Positions 34,474 through 44,239 of a stretch of 58,881 nucleotides of DNA are shown piece after piece. The stretch spans positions 1 through 58,881 of the forward strand of contig CACNPC010000008.1 in NCBI GenBank assembly GCA_902622245.1, read 5' to 3'. The notes under the pieces were generated by a model. The model made no database searches, was not told the DNA's origin, and was given only the letters and a program-made list of their open reading frames with translations. Source of the stretch: an uncultured Pelagibacteraceae bacterium (GTDB taxonomy: Bacteria > Pseudomonadota > Alphaproteobacteria > Pelagibacterales > Pelagibacteraceae). Numbering within the stretch: the stretch's first letter is position 1; each line of letters opens with the position of its first letter. The position numbers were made by a program, and so were the translations under genes.

Positions 34474-37218
34474 ATGAGCAAGGAACATATTAATTTACCT
34501 AAAACAAAATTCTCAATGAAGGCAAATTTGCCAAACAAGGAGCCAAATTATATTGAATTTTGGAAGAAAATTGACTTGTACAATTTGTTAAGACAAAAAA
34601 GTAAAGGACAAGAAAAATTTGTACTTCATGATGGGCCTCCATATGCAAATGGCAACATTCACATGGGTACCGCTTTGAATAAAATTTTAAAAGACATAAT
34701 TACAAAATTTCATCAAATGGATGGCAAGGATTCAGTTTATGTTCCTGGATGGGATTGCCATGGTTTGCCTATCGAGTGGAAAATTGAAGAACAATACAAA
34801 AAAAATAAAAAAAATAAAAATGATGTTCCAATTATTGAATTCAGAAAAGAATGTAGGGAATTTGCAAATAAATGGATAGACGTCCATAAGGGAGAATTTA
34901 CAAGACTTGGGGTAATTGGTGATTGGGAAAATTACTATTCAACAATGTCATTTGATGCGGAAGCTCAAATAGTTAGAGAACTTGGAAAATTTCTTAAAGA
35001 AGGAAGTCTTTATAGAGGTTACAAGCCTGTTCTTTGGTCAACTGTTGAAAAAACAGCTTTAGCTGATGCTGAAGTTGAATACATGGATCATGTTTCAGAT
35101 ACGATTTATGCAGCCTTCAAGGTGAAAGTTTCAAATTTAGATATTATTAAAGGTGCTGATGTAATAATTTGGACCACAACTCCATGGACCATTCCTGCAA
35201 ATAAAGCTTTAGCTTACAATGCTGGCCTAAAATATGTTTTGCTTGAAATAAATGATAACAAAAATTTTGTCGATAGAAAAATAGTGATTGCAAAGGACTT
35301 ACTGGAACCTTTTAAAAAAGATACATCTATAGAAAATATTAAAGTTTTAAACGAATTTTTAGGAAAAGATTTAAAAGGAACAGTTTGTAGTCATCCATTT
35401 TCTAAAATGGGATATGATTATGATATTCCAATGCTCGAGGCTAATTTTGTTACTACTGAGCAAGGTACAGGCATTGTTCACTGCGCTCCAAGTCATGGAC
35501 CTGATGATTTCAATCTTTGTTTAAATAATAATATTAAAGCAATTGAAACAGTTGATGGTGATGGAAAATATACAAATGAAATTAAACTTTTTGAAGGTTT
35601 ACATATTTTTAAGGCAAATAATTTAATCATAGAAAAATTAGATGAACAAAAAAATTTAGTAACAAATGGAAAACTTACCCACTCTTATCCTCATTCTTGG
35701 AGATCAAAAGCTCCATTAGTTCATAGAGCAACCCCGCAATGGTTTATATCAATGGAAAGCCATGGATTAAGAGATAAAGCATTAAAAGCTATTGATAATA
35801 CTGATTTTTATCCTTCAAAAGGAAAAGAGAGAATAAAATCGATGATTGAAACTAGACCTGATTGGTGTGTATCAAGACAGAGAGTTTGGGGTGTGCCGCT
35901 ACCGATTTTTATTTCAAAAAAAACAGGTGATGTTTTAGTTGATGATGAAGTTTTTGAAAATATTGCAAAAATTTACGAAAAAGAAGGCTCTGATTGTTGG
36001 TTTAATAAAGATTATCAGATCTTTCTTGGAGATAAGTATAAAGCGGAAGATTATGAAAAATTATCAGATATAGTTGAAGTTTGGTTTGATAGTGGATCCA
36101 CTCATTCGTTTGTCTTAGAAAAAAGAGATGATCTTAAATGGCCAGCATCTATGTATTTAGAGGGTTCAGATCAACATAGAGGTTGGTTTCACTCTTCATT
36201 ACTAGAGTCATGTGGAACAAGAGGTGTTGCTCCATTTGAAAGCATTCTTTCTCATGGTTTTGTCGTAGATGGAAAAGGTCTAAAAATGTCAAAATCAACA
36301 GGTAACGTAATTGCTCCGCAGGATATACTTAAAAAATATGGAGCTGATATATTAAGAATTTGGGTTGCATCTTCAAATTATGCTGAGGATCTTAGGATAG
36401 ATTATTCAATTTTAGATCAACATGCAGAGTCTTATAGAAAAATTAGAAACACATTTAGATACCTTTTGGGAAATATACAGGATCAATATGAAAATCTTGA
36501 TTTAAAAAAAGTTAAGTTTGAAAACTTTGACTCACTTGAAAAATTTATGCTTCATAGAATTTATATAATAAATGAGAATTTTAAAAATAATTTTAAAGTT
36601 TATAACTTTCACAACTTATATAAAGAATTACTAAATTTTTGTACAGTTGAGCTTTCTGCCTTTTATTTTGATATCAGAAAAGATACTTTATACTGTGAAT
36701 CATTAAATACTGATAAAAGAAAAAATTGTATAACACTTTTAAATATTATTTTACAATGTCTCCTAAAATGGTTTGCTCCAATATTGTCATTTACAACAGA
36801 AGAAATTTATCAATTAGTTAAGAAAGAAGATGACCACCAAAGTATACATTTACAAAATTTTGTTTTAGTACCGGGATCCTGGAAAAATGAAAAGCTTAGT
36901 TCAGATTGGGATTATGTTAAAAAAATTAGAGAAGAGGCAAATATTTCAATTGAGAATATGAGAGCTGAAAAGTCAATTGGTTCTAGTTTAGAAGCAATGA
37001 TTGAAATAAAGTTAAATAAAGAATTTTACGATAAGACAAAAAATATTAATTTTTCTGAAATTTGCATCACTTCATCTGCCTCTATAATTAAAGACGAAAA
37101 TTTAAAAAATAGTATTGATGTCAGTGCAAAAAAAGCCCGAGGAATGAAATGTCCAGTATGTTGGAAAATTTTTGAAGCAGGTTGTGAAAGGCATGGACAT
37201 CTTAATTTAAATGGGTAA
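34474..37218 (+). CDS. ileS: Isoleucyl-tRNA synthetase
   Basis: 914 residues, class I tRNA synthetase. The HIGH-type motif is HMGT at residues 63-66 in GPPYANGNIHMG; KMSKS is at 604-608. The editing domain (about 190-400) has the WTTTPWTIPAN threonine-rich peptide; a C-terminal region ends in a zinc-type Cys cluster CPVCWKIFEAGC. This loads isoleucine on tRNA-Ile and hydrolyses mischarged valine. The gene overlaps lspA by eight bases. Confidence 0.97.
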   Translation: MSKEHINLPKTKFSMKANLPNKEPNYIEFWKKIDLYNLLRQKSKGQEKFVLHDGPPYANGNIHMGTALNKILKDIITKFHQMDGKDSVYVPGWDCHGLPIEWKIEEQYKKNKKNKNDVPIIEFRKECREFANKWIDVHKGEFTRLGVIGDWENYYSTMSFDAEAQIVRELGKFLKEGSLYRGYKPVLWSTVEKTALADAEVEYMDHVSDTIYAAFKVKVSNLDIIKGADVIIWTTTPWTIPANKALAYNAGLKYVLLEINDNKNFVDRKIVIAKDLLEPFKKDTSIENIKVLNEFLGKDLKGTVCSHPFSKMGYDYDIPMLEANFVTTEQGTGIVHCAPSHGPDDFNLCLNNNIKAIETVDGDGKYTNEIKLFEGLHIFKANNLIIEKLDEQKNLVTNGKLTHSYPHSWRSKAPLVHRATPQWFISMESHGLRDKALKAIDNTDFYPSKGKERIKSMIETRPDWCVSRQRVWGVPLPIFISKKTGDVLVDDEVFENIAKIYEKEGSDCWFNKDYQIFLGDKYKAEDYEKLSDIVEVWFDSGSTHSFVLEKRDDLKWPASMYLEGSDQHRGWFHSSLLESCGTRGVAPFESILSHGFVVDGKGLKMSKSTGNVIAPQDILKKYGADILRIWVASSNYAEDLRIDYSILDQHAESYRKIRNTFRYLLGNIQDQYENLDLKKVKFENFDSLEKFMLHRIYIINENFKNNFKVYNFHNLYKELLNFCTVELSAFYFDIRKDTLYCESLNTDKRKNCITLLNIILQCLLKWFAPILSFTTEEIYQLVKKEDDHQSIHLQNFVLVPGSWKNEKLSSDWDYVKKIREEANISIENMRAEKSIGSSLEAMIEIKLNKEFYDKTKNINFSEICITSSASIIKDENLKNSIDVSAKKARGMKCPVCWKIFEAGCERHGHLNLNG

Positions 37219-37708
37219 TGAAAAATTAAATAAACTTCTTATCGGTTTTATAATTTTAGCAGTTTGTTTTGCTTTAGATAGATTTTCGAAAATATATATT
37301 CTAAATATTTTAAATAATGAGGGACAAGTTGATTTTTATATAAATCAATTTTTAAATATTTATTTGGTTTGGAATACAGGTATTGGATTTGGTTTATTTT
37401 CATCAGAAGACAATCTTTTCTATAACTTATTTACTGCAATTATTATTATTATAAACATCGTAATACTGTATTTTGCTTATATAGAAACAAAAATTAAATC
37501 TTTTTTTTTAATGATCATATTAGGAGGATCGCTAGGAAATTTGTTTGACAGACTTTATTATAATGCAGTACCTGATTTTATAGATATAAATTATGCAGGA
37601 TATCACTGGTTTATTTTCAATTTTGCAGACATATTTATAACATTTGGAATTATATGTCTTATTTTAAGCGAAATTATAAATTATAAGTTTCAAAGTGATA
37701 AAAAATAA
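37211..37708 (+). CDS. lspA: Lipoprotein signal peptidase (signal peptidase II)
   Basis: 165 residues with four hydrophobic helices. Family blocks are WNTGIGFGLF (about 54-63), GGSLGNLFDRL (with the catalytic Asp) and FNFADIFITFG with a second Asp; VPDFIDI lies between them. It removes signal peptides from prolipoproteins after diacylglyceryl transfer. Placed between ileS and a lipoprotein gene, as common in proteobacteria. Confidence 0.95.
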   Translation: MGNEKLNKLLIGFIILAVCFALDRFSKIYILNILNNEGQVDFYINQFLNIYLVWNTGIGFGLFSSEDNLFYNLFTAIIIIINIVILYFAYIETKIKSFFLMIILGGSLGNLFDRLYYNAVPDFIDINYAGYHWFIFNFADIFITFGIICLILSEIINYKFQSDKK

Positions 37709-38015
37709 ATTTAAAATTGTATTGTTGTTCGTTTCTTTATTATTTCTCACTAATTGTGGAGAGGTAAAAGATGCTCTTCAAGGACAAAAAAGGTCAGAGC
37801 AAAGCGATGAATTTCTAGTCAAAAAAAAAAATCCACTTCAAATGCCACCAGATATAAACAAACTACCTAAACCCGGCCAAGTTACAGAGATCAATGATAC
37901 TGACGAAAATAGCGGAGTAAAAAAATTACTTAAAATAAAAGACGAGAAAAATAACAATAATTCGCAAAATAATTCATCAGATTTAATAAATGAAATGTTG
38001 AAAAAAATTCAATAA
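37695..38015 (+). CDS. DUF3035/BamF-like outer-membrane lipoprotein
   Basis: 106 residues from a GTG at 37695, overlapping the end of lspA by 14 bases. The signal peptide has a lipobox LTNC with Cys at about residue 21. The mature N-terminus contains KKKNPLQMPPDINKLPKPG, similar to the L-x-x-P-P-(D/N) block of DUF3035/BamF lipoproteins of alphaproteobacterial Bam complexes. The C-terminus is Asn/Lys-rich and poorly conserved looking. Function inferred from the motif and lipid anchor; confidence is moderate. Confidence 0.7.
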   Translation: MIKNKFKIVLLFVSLLFLTNCGEVKDALQGQKRSEQSDEFLVKKKNPLQMPPDINKLPKPGQVTEINDTDENSGVKKLLKIKDEKNNNNSQNNSSDLINEMLKKIQ

Positions 38016-38019
38016 ATTG

Positions 38020-39192
38020 ATGTTAACAAGCAATATTAATTTTCAAAATTTCAAATTAAAAAAAATAAATAATTTAAAAAAAAAACTTTCAAAAATTGTT
38101 AAATCCGAAATATTAATTTCCAAATATCCTTTGTTGAAGTCTCTTCAGCCAAACTATATTTATAGTTTTAAAAAAAAAAAATTAAGGTACCTAAAAAAAT
38201 TTCCTGAATACAATCTAATTGGTATGGGTGGATCTGTTCTTGGAGCTGAAGCAATTTATAGTTTTCTAAAACATAAAATAAATAAAAAATTTAATTTTTA
38301 CAATAATATTTCAAATTTTAAGATTTTAAAATCAAAGAAGAGATACTTAAACATCGTAATATCAAAATCTGGGAATACTTTAGAGACATTCACAAATTTA
38401 AACTTAGTTCTCTCTAATCAAAAAAAAAACGATAATTTAATAATTACTCAAAACGACGATAGTATAATAAGAAAACTGGCTTATAGAATAAAAGCGGATG
38501 TAGTAGAACATAAAAATTATATTGGTGGAAGATATTCTGTCTTATCTGAAGTTGGAATGTTACCTGCAGAATTAATGGGATTAAATGAAAAAAAATTTAA
38601 AAAATATAATTATCTTTTAAATAAAAAAAATTTTATAAACCATTTAATTGATAACGTAATATTTATAAGAAAACTGATGATTTCTGGAAAAAAAAATTCA
38701 GTTATACTTAACTACGATCAAAAATCTGAAAACTTTTTTAAATGGTATCAGCAATTGACAGCTGAAAGCTTAGGAAAAAAAGGATTTGGGATATTTCCAA
38801 TTATTTCAACTATGCCCAAGGATAACCACAGCCTTTTACAATTATATCTTGATGGTCCAAAAGATAAATTTTATACTTTTTTTAGTGTAAGAGAAAAAAA
38901 TAGCCACAACTATAGTAAATCTTTCTTGGTTGATGATTATAAAAAATTAGTTAATAAAGACGTTGATAAAGTTTTGCATGCACAAAAGTATGCTACACAA
39001 AATATCTTTAGAAAAAAAAAATTACATTTCAGGACTTTTGAGATTTTTAATAGAAATGAAGAGACTTTAGGTGAATTATTTTGTTTTTTTATACTAGAAA
39101 CATTGCTCTTAGGAGAACTTTTAAATATCAATCCTCTTAATCAGCCATCTGTTGAGTTAATAAAAACGGAAACCAAAAAAATCTTAAAATAA
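38020..39192 (+). CDS. pgi: Glucose-6-phosphate isomerase, short form
   Basis: 390 residues starting at the ATG at 38020 (a TTG just before it is in frame). SIS-fold sugar-isomerase blocks are present: LIGMGGSVLGAEAIYSFL, IVISKSGNTLETFTN, IGGRYSVLSEVG (family signature) and PKDNHSLLQLYLDGP. The protein is much shorter than the 549-residue E. coli enzyme and is divergent near its ends. It interconverts glucose-6-phosphate and fructose-6-phosphate. Ends overlap the convergent rsmD by nine bases. Confidence 0.87.
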   Translation: MLTSNINFQNFKLKKINNLKKKLSKIVKSEILISKYPLLKSLQPNYIYSFKKKKLRYLKKFPEYNLIGMGGSVLGAEAIYSFLKHKINKKFNFYNNISNFKILKSKKRYLNIVISKSGNTLETFTNLNLVLSNQKKNDNLIITQNDDSIIRKLAYRIKADVVEHKNYIGGRYSVLSEVGMLPAELMGLNEKKFKKYNYLLNKKNFINHLIDNVIFIRKLMISGKKNSVILNYDQKSENFFKWYQQLTAESLGKKGFGIFPIISTMPKDNHSLLQLYLDGPKDKFYTFFSVREKNSHNYSKSFLVDDYKKLVNKDVDKVLHAQKYATQNIFRKKKLHFRTFEIFNRNEETLGELFCFFILETLLLGELLNINPLNQPSVELIKTETKKILK

Positions 39193-39750
39193 TATTCTAC
39201 CAAATATTATTTTTGACAGACCATATGTTTTTTCTCTAATGATTTTAAATTCTTTGGTGAAATCTTCTTTATATTTTTTGTTTCTGTGAATTAATATTAA
39301 AGTTTTTTTTTTAGCAATTTTTGAAATTTTTAATTTTTCTAAGAGGTTATTTATATTTTTATCTTTGAACGGTGGATCTATATAAATTAAATCAATATTT
39401 TCGCAATTAATATCATCAATTGAAATTTCATAAGCATTTTTGTTAATAATATTTGAAATTTCATCCAGTTTTAATTCGTTAATATTTTTTTTTAAAATTT
39501 TAATAGAGTTTTTATAATTTTCAAAAAAATATACTTTTTTTACACCTCTGGATATGCATTCAATTCCAAAAGATCCTGAACCAGAGAATAAGTCTAATAC
39601 GATCTTATCCTTAAGTATAATTTTTTCGTTGTTTGAATGCTCTAAAATGTTGAAAATCGATTCTCTGACAAGGTCTTTCAGTGGTCTTGTATTTTTATCT
39701 AAAGGATGATTTATAAATTTACCTTTTAATTTTCCACCAATCACCCTCAT
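39184..39750 (-). CDS. rsmD: 16S rRNA (guanine-966-N2)-methyltransferase RsmD
   Basis: 188 residues. N-terminal RVIGGKLKGK, SAM-binding LDLFSGSGSFGIECISRG (about 49-66) and the catalytic motif IYIDPPFKD (the DPPF/Y used for N2-methylation of guanine). It modifies G966 of 16S rRNA. Its ATG overlaps the purD stop by four bases (ATGA), so it is translated after purD. Confidence 0.93.
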   Translation of the reverse strand: MRVIGGKLKGKFINHPLDKNTRPLKDLVRESIFNILEHSNNEKIILKDKIVLDLFSGSGSFGIECISRGVKKVYFFENYKNSIKILKKNINELKLDEISNIINKNAYEISIDDINCENIDLIYIDPPFKDKNINNLLEKLKISKIAKKKTLILIHRNKKYKEDFTKEFKIIREKTYGLSKIIFGRILF

Positions 39751-41012
39751 TCATTTATCACTTTATATCCTATATCAGATCTATAGAAACCTTGATCCCA
39801 ATCTAAAGTCTGAATTTGTTCAATAATTTCTTTTCTACTTAGAGAAAAATTATTTGAGATATTAACAAAGTTTAGAACTCTTCCACCTACTGCCATAATT
39901 TTATTACCTGAAAGTTTTGTTCCTGCGTGAAAAATATAATTATTCTCAGATGAATTTACTTTATTAATATTTTTAATTTCAACATTTTTTTTATATTTTT
40001 CAGGATAACCCTTTGAACACAATACAATACACATGCTCTTTTTATCTTTCCATCTGATTTCTTGTTCTAATAATTTAGAGTTACAACATGCACTAATTAT
40101 TTCAAACAAATCATTATCTATTAAAGGCAGTATGGTTTGGCATTCTGGGTCACCCATTCTAACGTTGTATTCAATTAAATATGGTTCATTATTATTGATC
40201 ATCAAACCTGCGTATAAAAAACCAACATATTTTTCACCCATTTCTCTAATGGCTTGCAGAGTGGGATTAATTATTTTTTTTAAAATTTTGTTTTCTAGAT
40301 CTTTGTTTATTAAGCTTGATGGAGAATAAGCTCCCATCCCTCCGGTATTTTTACCTTTATCACCTTCTCCAACCCTTTTGTGATCTTGTGCAGTATTAAA
40401 TAACTTATAATCATTGCCATCAGAAATAATAAAAAAACTCATTTCATCACCTTCTAAAAATTCCTCAATTAAAAGCTGTTCTGTTTTGCCAAATTTGCCA
40501 TCAAATATTTCAGTAATAGCTATGTTTGCATCATCAATAGAATTACAAACATAAACACCTTTTCCAGAAGCTATCACATCTGCTTTAACTACTAATGGAA
40601 ATTCACAATCAGATAAGAATTTGAATGCCTCATCCTTTGAATAACAAATTTTAAATTTAGCAGTTGGAATATTATATTTTTCACAAATATTTTTTGTAAA
40701 TATTTTTGAACCTTCTAATTGGGACACAATCTTTTTAGGTCCAAATACTTTTATATTTTTTGATTCAAGAAAATCAGCAATTCCATTAACTAAAGGTTTT
40801 TCAGGTCCTACTACAACTAGTTCAATTTTGTTTTTATTCAAAAAATCATACAAATCGTGAAAATTTTCTAAATTTATGTCAATGTTATTTGATATTTGTT
40901 CTGTTCCTGCATTACCTGGAATACAATATATTTTAGTCAGTTTTTTCGATTTACTTAATTGAAGAGCTAAAGCATGCTCTCTGCCCCCACTTCCCAAAAT
41001 TGCAATTTTCAT
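39747..41012 (-). CDS. purD: Phosphoribosylamine-glycine ligase
   Basis: 421 residues, ATP-grasp fold. Blocks ILGSGGREHALALQLSKS at the start, PLVVKADVIASGKGV, EEFLEGDEMSFFIISDG, DHKRVGEGDKGKNTGGMGAYSP (region about 211-232) and NVRMGDPECQTILPL match PurD. Second step of purine biosynthesis. Divergent from the DUF2093 gene by 22 bases. Confidence 0.97.
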   Translation of the reverse strand: MKIAILGSGGREHALALQLSKSKKLTKIYCIPGNAGTEQISNNIDINLENFHDLYDFLNKNKIELVVVGPEKPLVNGIADFLESKNIKVFGPKKIVSQLEGSKIFTKNICEKYNIPTAKFKICYSKDEAFKFLSDCEFPLVVKADVIASGKGVYVCNSIDDANIAITEIFDGKFGKTEQLLIEEFLEGDEMSFFIISDGNDYKLFNTAQDHKRVGEGDKGKNTGGMGAYSPSSLINKDLENKILKKIINPTLQAIREMGEKYVGFLYAGLMINNNEPYLIEYNVRMGDPECQTILPLIDNDLFEIISACCNSKLLEQEIRWKDKKSMCIVLCSKGYPEKYKKNVEIKNINKVNSSENNYIFHAGTKLSGNKIMAVGGRVLNFVNISNNFSLSRKEIIEQIQTLDWDQGFYRSDIGYKVINE

Positions 41013-41034
41013 ATAGTCAATATATATCTTAATT

Positions 41035-41229
41035 ATGTTAAATAAGTTAGCTAAATTGAAATACTTAGCAAATAATTTTGAAATTATTGAAGATGGTGAT
41101 CATGTTGTTTGTGCTATTTCTCAAAAAAAAATAGCACTTGAAAATTTAACTTACTGGAATGTTAAAGAACAAGAGCCATATTTTTCTTATATCGAGGCTT
41201 CGATTAAAAGAGATACAAATAAGAAATAA
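41035..41229 (+). CDS. DUF2093 family protein
   Basis: 64 residues with the sequence blocks FEIIEDGDHVVCAISQKKIAL, LENLTYWNVKEQEPY and SYIEA, matching the alphaproteobacterial DUF2093 pattern (G-D-x-V-x-C-A-(V/I)-(T/S), L-x-Y-W-(S/N)-V). Small and soluble; function unknown. It lies between purD and the lipid A acyltransferase gene. Confidence 0.85.
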   Translation: MLNKLAKLKYLANNFEIIEDGDHVVCAISQKKIALENLTYWNVKEQEPYFSYIEASIKRDTNKK

Positions 41230-42090
41230 TTATTTTTTCCATCTATCGTGAGTCCAAATCCATTGATCTATATTTTTCATTATCATTTTTTCTAATATAT
41301 TATTTAAATGTTCTGTTATTTCATTTATCGATTTCTTATTTTCTAACTTTATGGGTTTAGATATATACATTTTAAAATGATATTTCTTTTTTCTTTCAAT
41401 ATAAATTGGAACAATATCACATTTATATTTTTTTATTAATTGAGCTGGTATTGTTGTAGTACTAGCTTTTTCTCCAAAAAAGTTTATTTTAATTCCCTCC
41501 CTAACCCTTTGATCAATCATCAAAGCAACAGAATTTCCTTCCTTAAGGTTTTCAATAATTTGTCTTGTACCAGATCTTCCTTTTTTAATTTGATTTTTAC
41601 ATATATATTTTGTCCTAATTTCCTCCATTGTTCTGTTAAGATAAATGTTATTTAGAGGTCTATATATCGCACATAATTTAATCCCTGCCTTCTCTAACTG
41701 TAAAGCCATCAACTCAAAATTATTAAAATGTCCAGATATAAATACAGCTCTAGTTTTATTTGATTTTATTTGCTCTAAAATTTCTAATCCTTCAATCGAA
41801 ATATATTTATCTAATTTGTTGTTCCTGAAATCTTTGAGGAAAGGGTATTCTGCAAGAATCCTACCATAATTTCCATAAATATTATTAATAATATTGTTAA
41901 AATTATTTATATCTACAATTTTTGATTGTTTGAGATTTTTTTTTATCAATTGTCTCGGCCTAAATATTGGACCAATAACACGCCCTATAATATAACCTAA
42001 ATTTGATCCAATTTTATAACCCAGACAACGAAGCAGAAAAAAAAATAATTTAATTAATATATATTCAATTAAATAAAAAAATTTTTTCAT
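41230..42090 (-). CDS. Lipid A biosynthesis acyltransferase (LpxL/HtrB family)
   Basis: 286 residues. N-terminal hydrophobic segment (about 5-22) anchors the protein in the inner membrane; the catalytic HX4E motif is SGHFNNFE (His121, Glu126). Later blocks are LCAIYRPLNN, IKKGRSGTRQIIENLKEG and ALMIDQR. It adds secondary acyl chains to Kdo-lipid IVA. Its stop is one base from the convergent DUF2093 stop. The start overlaps the end of lpxK by four bases. Confidence 0.92.
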   Translation of the reverse strand: MKKFFYLIEYILIKLFFFLLRCLGYKIGSNLGYIIGRVIGPIFRPRQLIKKNLKQSKIVDINNFNNIINNIYGNYGRILAEYPFLKDFRNNKLDKYISIEGLEILEQIKSNKTRAVFISGHFNNFELMALQLEKAGIKLCAIYRPLNNIYLNRTMEEIRTKYICKNQIKKGRSGTRQIIENLKEGNSVALMIDQRVREGIKINFFGEKASTTTIPAQLIKKYKCDIVPIYIERKKKYHFKMYISKPIKLENKKSINEITEHLNNILEKMIMKNIDQWIWTHDRWKK

Positions 42091-43010
42091 AAATTTTTTA
42101 ATAAAAAATCTTTGAATTCTTTTTCCTTTTCAACCTGTAATTTTATACTTAGATATTGAATATTCTTTCTGTCTGATTTTGAAAGTCTATTATAATCTTT
42201 TTCATTTGTTATGATATTCAAATTTTTTTCTTTGGCAATTTTTTTAATATTTGCTATTTCATGTTTTTTATATCTGTAATGATCTGGAAAAATAACATTT
42301 TTTTTTAGATTAAATTTGTATTTTTTGAGTGTCTTTTCAAATTCAGATGGATTTCCTATACCAGAAAACATCAGATATTTTTTATTCAAATTAAAAGACT
42401 TTAAATTTTTTGGTACATACTTTGCTCTAAATATTTTTAATTTAGGATTTAATTTTTTAAGATACTTCTCAAATCTTAAGTTTTTTTCCATACCATTTAA
42501 AAAGGCAAGATCATAATTTAAAATATTTGAAATTTGCTCTCTTAATGGACCTGCAGGCAGAACTAATCCATTTCCAATTAAATCAGAACTATTAAAGCAA
42601 ACTATTGAAATATTATATTTTATACCTTTTTCTTGTAAACCATCATCTAAAATTGCCAATTGGTATTTTTTTTTATGAGCAATTTTTAAAGCGTATTTTC
42701 TATGTTTTAAACAAATCAATTTTCCATATCGTGACAAAATTTTTTGTTCATCAATCTGGTCATTATATTTTTTTTTAATAAAAACAGTTTTATATTTATT
42801 TCTTAATATATCATTTATCATCAAGACCAACGGTGTTTTGCCTGTTCCACCAACATAAATATTTCCTACACAAATTGATTTAATTTTAAATTTTTTTTTT
42901 ATAACAAATGATTTAAAAAAATTTATAGTATTTGTTATTAAGCTTAATGGTATAAGGATAATTGAAATTAAATTCAAGCTATCCCAAAAAATAGGTTTAT
43001 TAATTTTCAT
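42087..43010 (-). CDS. lpxK: Tetraacyldisaccharide 4'-kinase
   Basis: 307 residues. One N-terminal membrane segment (about 15-32), a Walker A-like VGGTGKTP (about 53-60) and ILDDGLQ (about 120-126), then a NEKDYNRLS block. LpxK adds the 4'-phosphate to lipid A disaccharide on the cytosolic face of the inner membrane. The gene overlaps waaA and the acyltransferase gene by four bases each (ATGA). Confidence 0.95.
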   Translation of the reverse strand: MKINKPIFWDSLNLISIILIPLSLITNTINFFKSFVIKKKFKIKSICVGNIYVGGTGKTPLVLMINDILRNKYKTVFIKKKYNDQIDEQKILSRYGKLICLKHRKYALKIAHKKKYQLAILDDGLQEKGIKYNISIVCFNSSDLIGNGLVLPAGPLREQISNILNYDLAFLNGMEKNLRFEKYLKKLNPKLKIFRAKYVPKNLKSFNLNKKYLMFSGIGNPSEFEKTLKKYKFNLKKNVIFPDHYRYKKHEIANIKKIAKEKNLNIITNEKDYNRLSKSDRKNIQYLSIKLQVEKEKEFKDFLLKNL

Positions 43011-44239
43011 CTCAAATAATTTTTAATTTCCAAAATATTTTTTCTAAATATTTCTTCCCCCATATTTTCAATTTTCTTTAAAATTCTTTTTGATTTTTTA
43101 TAATTATATTTATTTGAAAAAATTTGTTTCATATCATTTATATTCTCAACCTCTGTTGCTATACTAAGTTTTTTCAATTTTTCGTATATCTCTTTAAAAT
43201 TTCCAACTTTTTTGCCATGAATTATGTAATTTCCCAAACTTACAGCTTCCAAAGGATTTTGACCTCCATGGTTAACTAATGAACCTCCAACAAAAGTTAT
43301 CTTTGAAAATTTTAAAAATTTAGACATTTCTCCATACGTATCCACTATATATATATCACAATTATGATTAGGTTTTTTTCCAGAAGATCTTCTTATAACA
43401 TTAAGATCTAATTCCTTTAATTCATTTGATATAGAATTTGATCTGTTAATATGTCTTGGTATAAGAATTGTAATTAAATTTTGATACTTTTTTTTTAAAT
43501 CTAAATGTAACTTTCCTATAAGTTTTTCCTCATTATAATGTGTACTAGCTGCACAAAATATTCTTCTATTTTTAAAATATTGTTTTAAATCTGATCTTGA
43601 TCTTTTTTCTTTCTCTCTAAAATATTTTAAATTACCAATATATTTTAATTTATTAACTCCTAATTTTTTTAAATATATTTTTGATTCATGATTTTGAGGT
43701 AATGCAAGTGTAATCTTACTAAATATTTTTTTTGCAAAAGTAGGAAATTTTTTCCATTTTTCAAAACTTTTTTTTGTAATTCTCCCGTTAATTAAAATAA
43801 TTGGAATACCATTTGCTTCTAACTTTTTAAACATATTTGGCCAGATTTCAGAGTCAACAAAAACGGCAATTTTAGGTTTCCAATTTTTCAAAAAATTATT
43901 ACAAATAAAATTAACATCAAATGGAAAATAAACATGAGTAGTTTTTTTTAATTTTTTTTTTTCAATTATCGAAGCAGAACTAACTGTTGTAGAAGTAAGT
44001 AAAATCTTTTTTATACTTTTATCATTTTCAAACTTTTTTATAATTGGTAAAATACTCATTATTTCACCCACACTAGCACCATGAAACCAAACAGTAGCTT
44101 TTAATTTTTCTTTTCTAAAAAACGAATACTTTTCTAGAACTCTTTTTATATCTTCTTTTCCGATAACAACTCTTATTAATAAAATTACTGGAGAAATGAT
44201 TAAAAAAAAAAAACCAAGTAAATTGTATAAAAAAAACAT
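43007..44239 (-). CDS. waaA: Kdo transferase WaaA
   Basis: 410 residues from the ATG at 44239; a TTG one codon upstream is the only longer option. N-terminal membrane anchor (about 5-25), then VWFHGASVGEIMS with the catalytic acid Glu, FVDSEIWPN, and the C-terminal FVGGSLVNHGGQNPLEA nucleotide-sugar block. WaaA joins one or two Kdo units to lipid IVA. It follows msbA with a one-base overlap (TGATG). Confidence 0.95.
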   Translation of the reverse strand: MFFLYNLLGFFFLIISPVILLIRVVIGKEDIKRVLEKYSFFRKEKLKATVWFHGASVGEIMSILPIIKKFENDKSIKKILLTSTTVSSASIIEKKKLKKTTHVYFPFDVNFICNNFLKNWKPKIAVFVDSEIWPNMFKKLEANGIPIILINGRITKKSFEKWKKFPTFAKKIFSKITLALPQNHESKIYLKKLGVNKLKYIGNLKYFREKEKRSRSDLKQYFKNRRIFCAASTHYNEEKLIGKLHLDLKKKYQNLITILIPRHINRSNSISNELKELDLNVIRRSSGKKPNHNCDIYIVDTYGEMSKFLKFSKITFVGGSLVNHGGQNPLEAVSLGNYIIHGKKVGNFKEIYEKLKKLSIATEVENINDMKQIFSNKYNYKKSKRILKKIENMGEEIFRKNILEIKNYLR

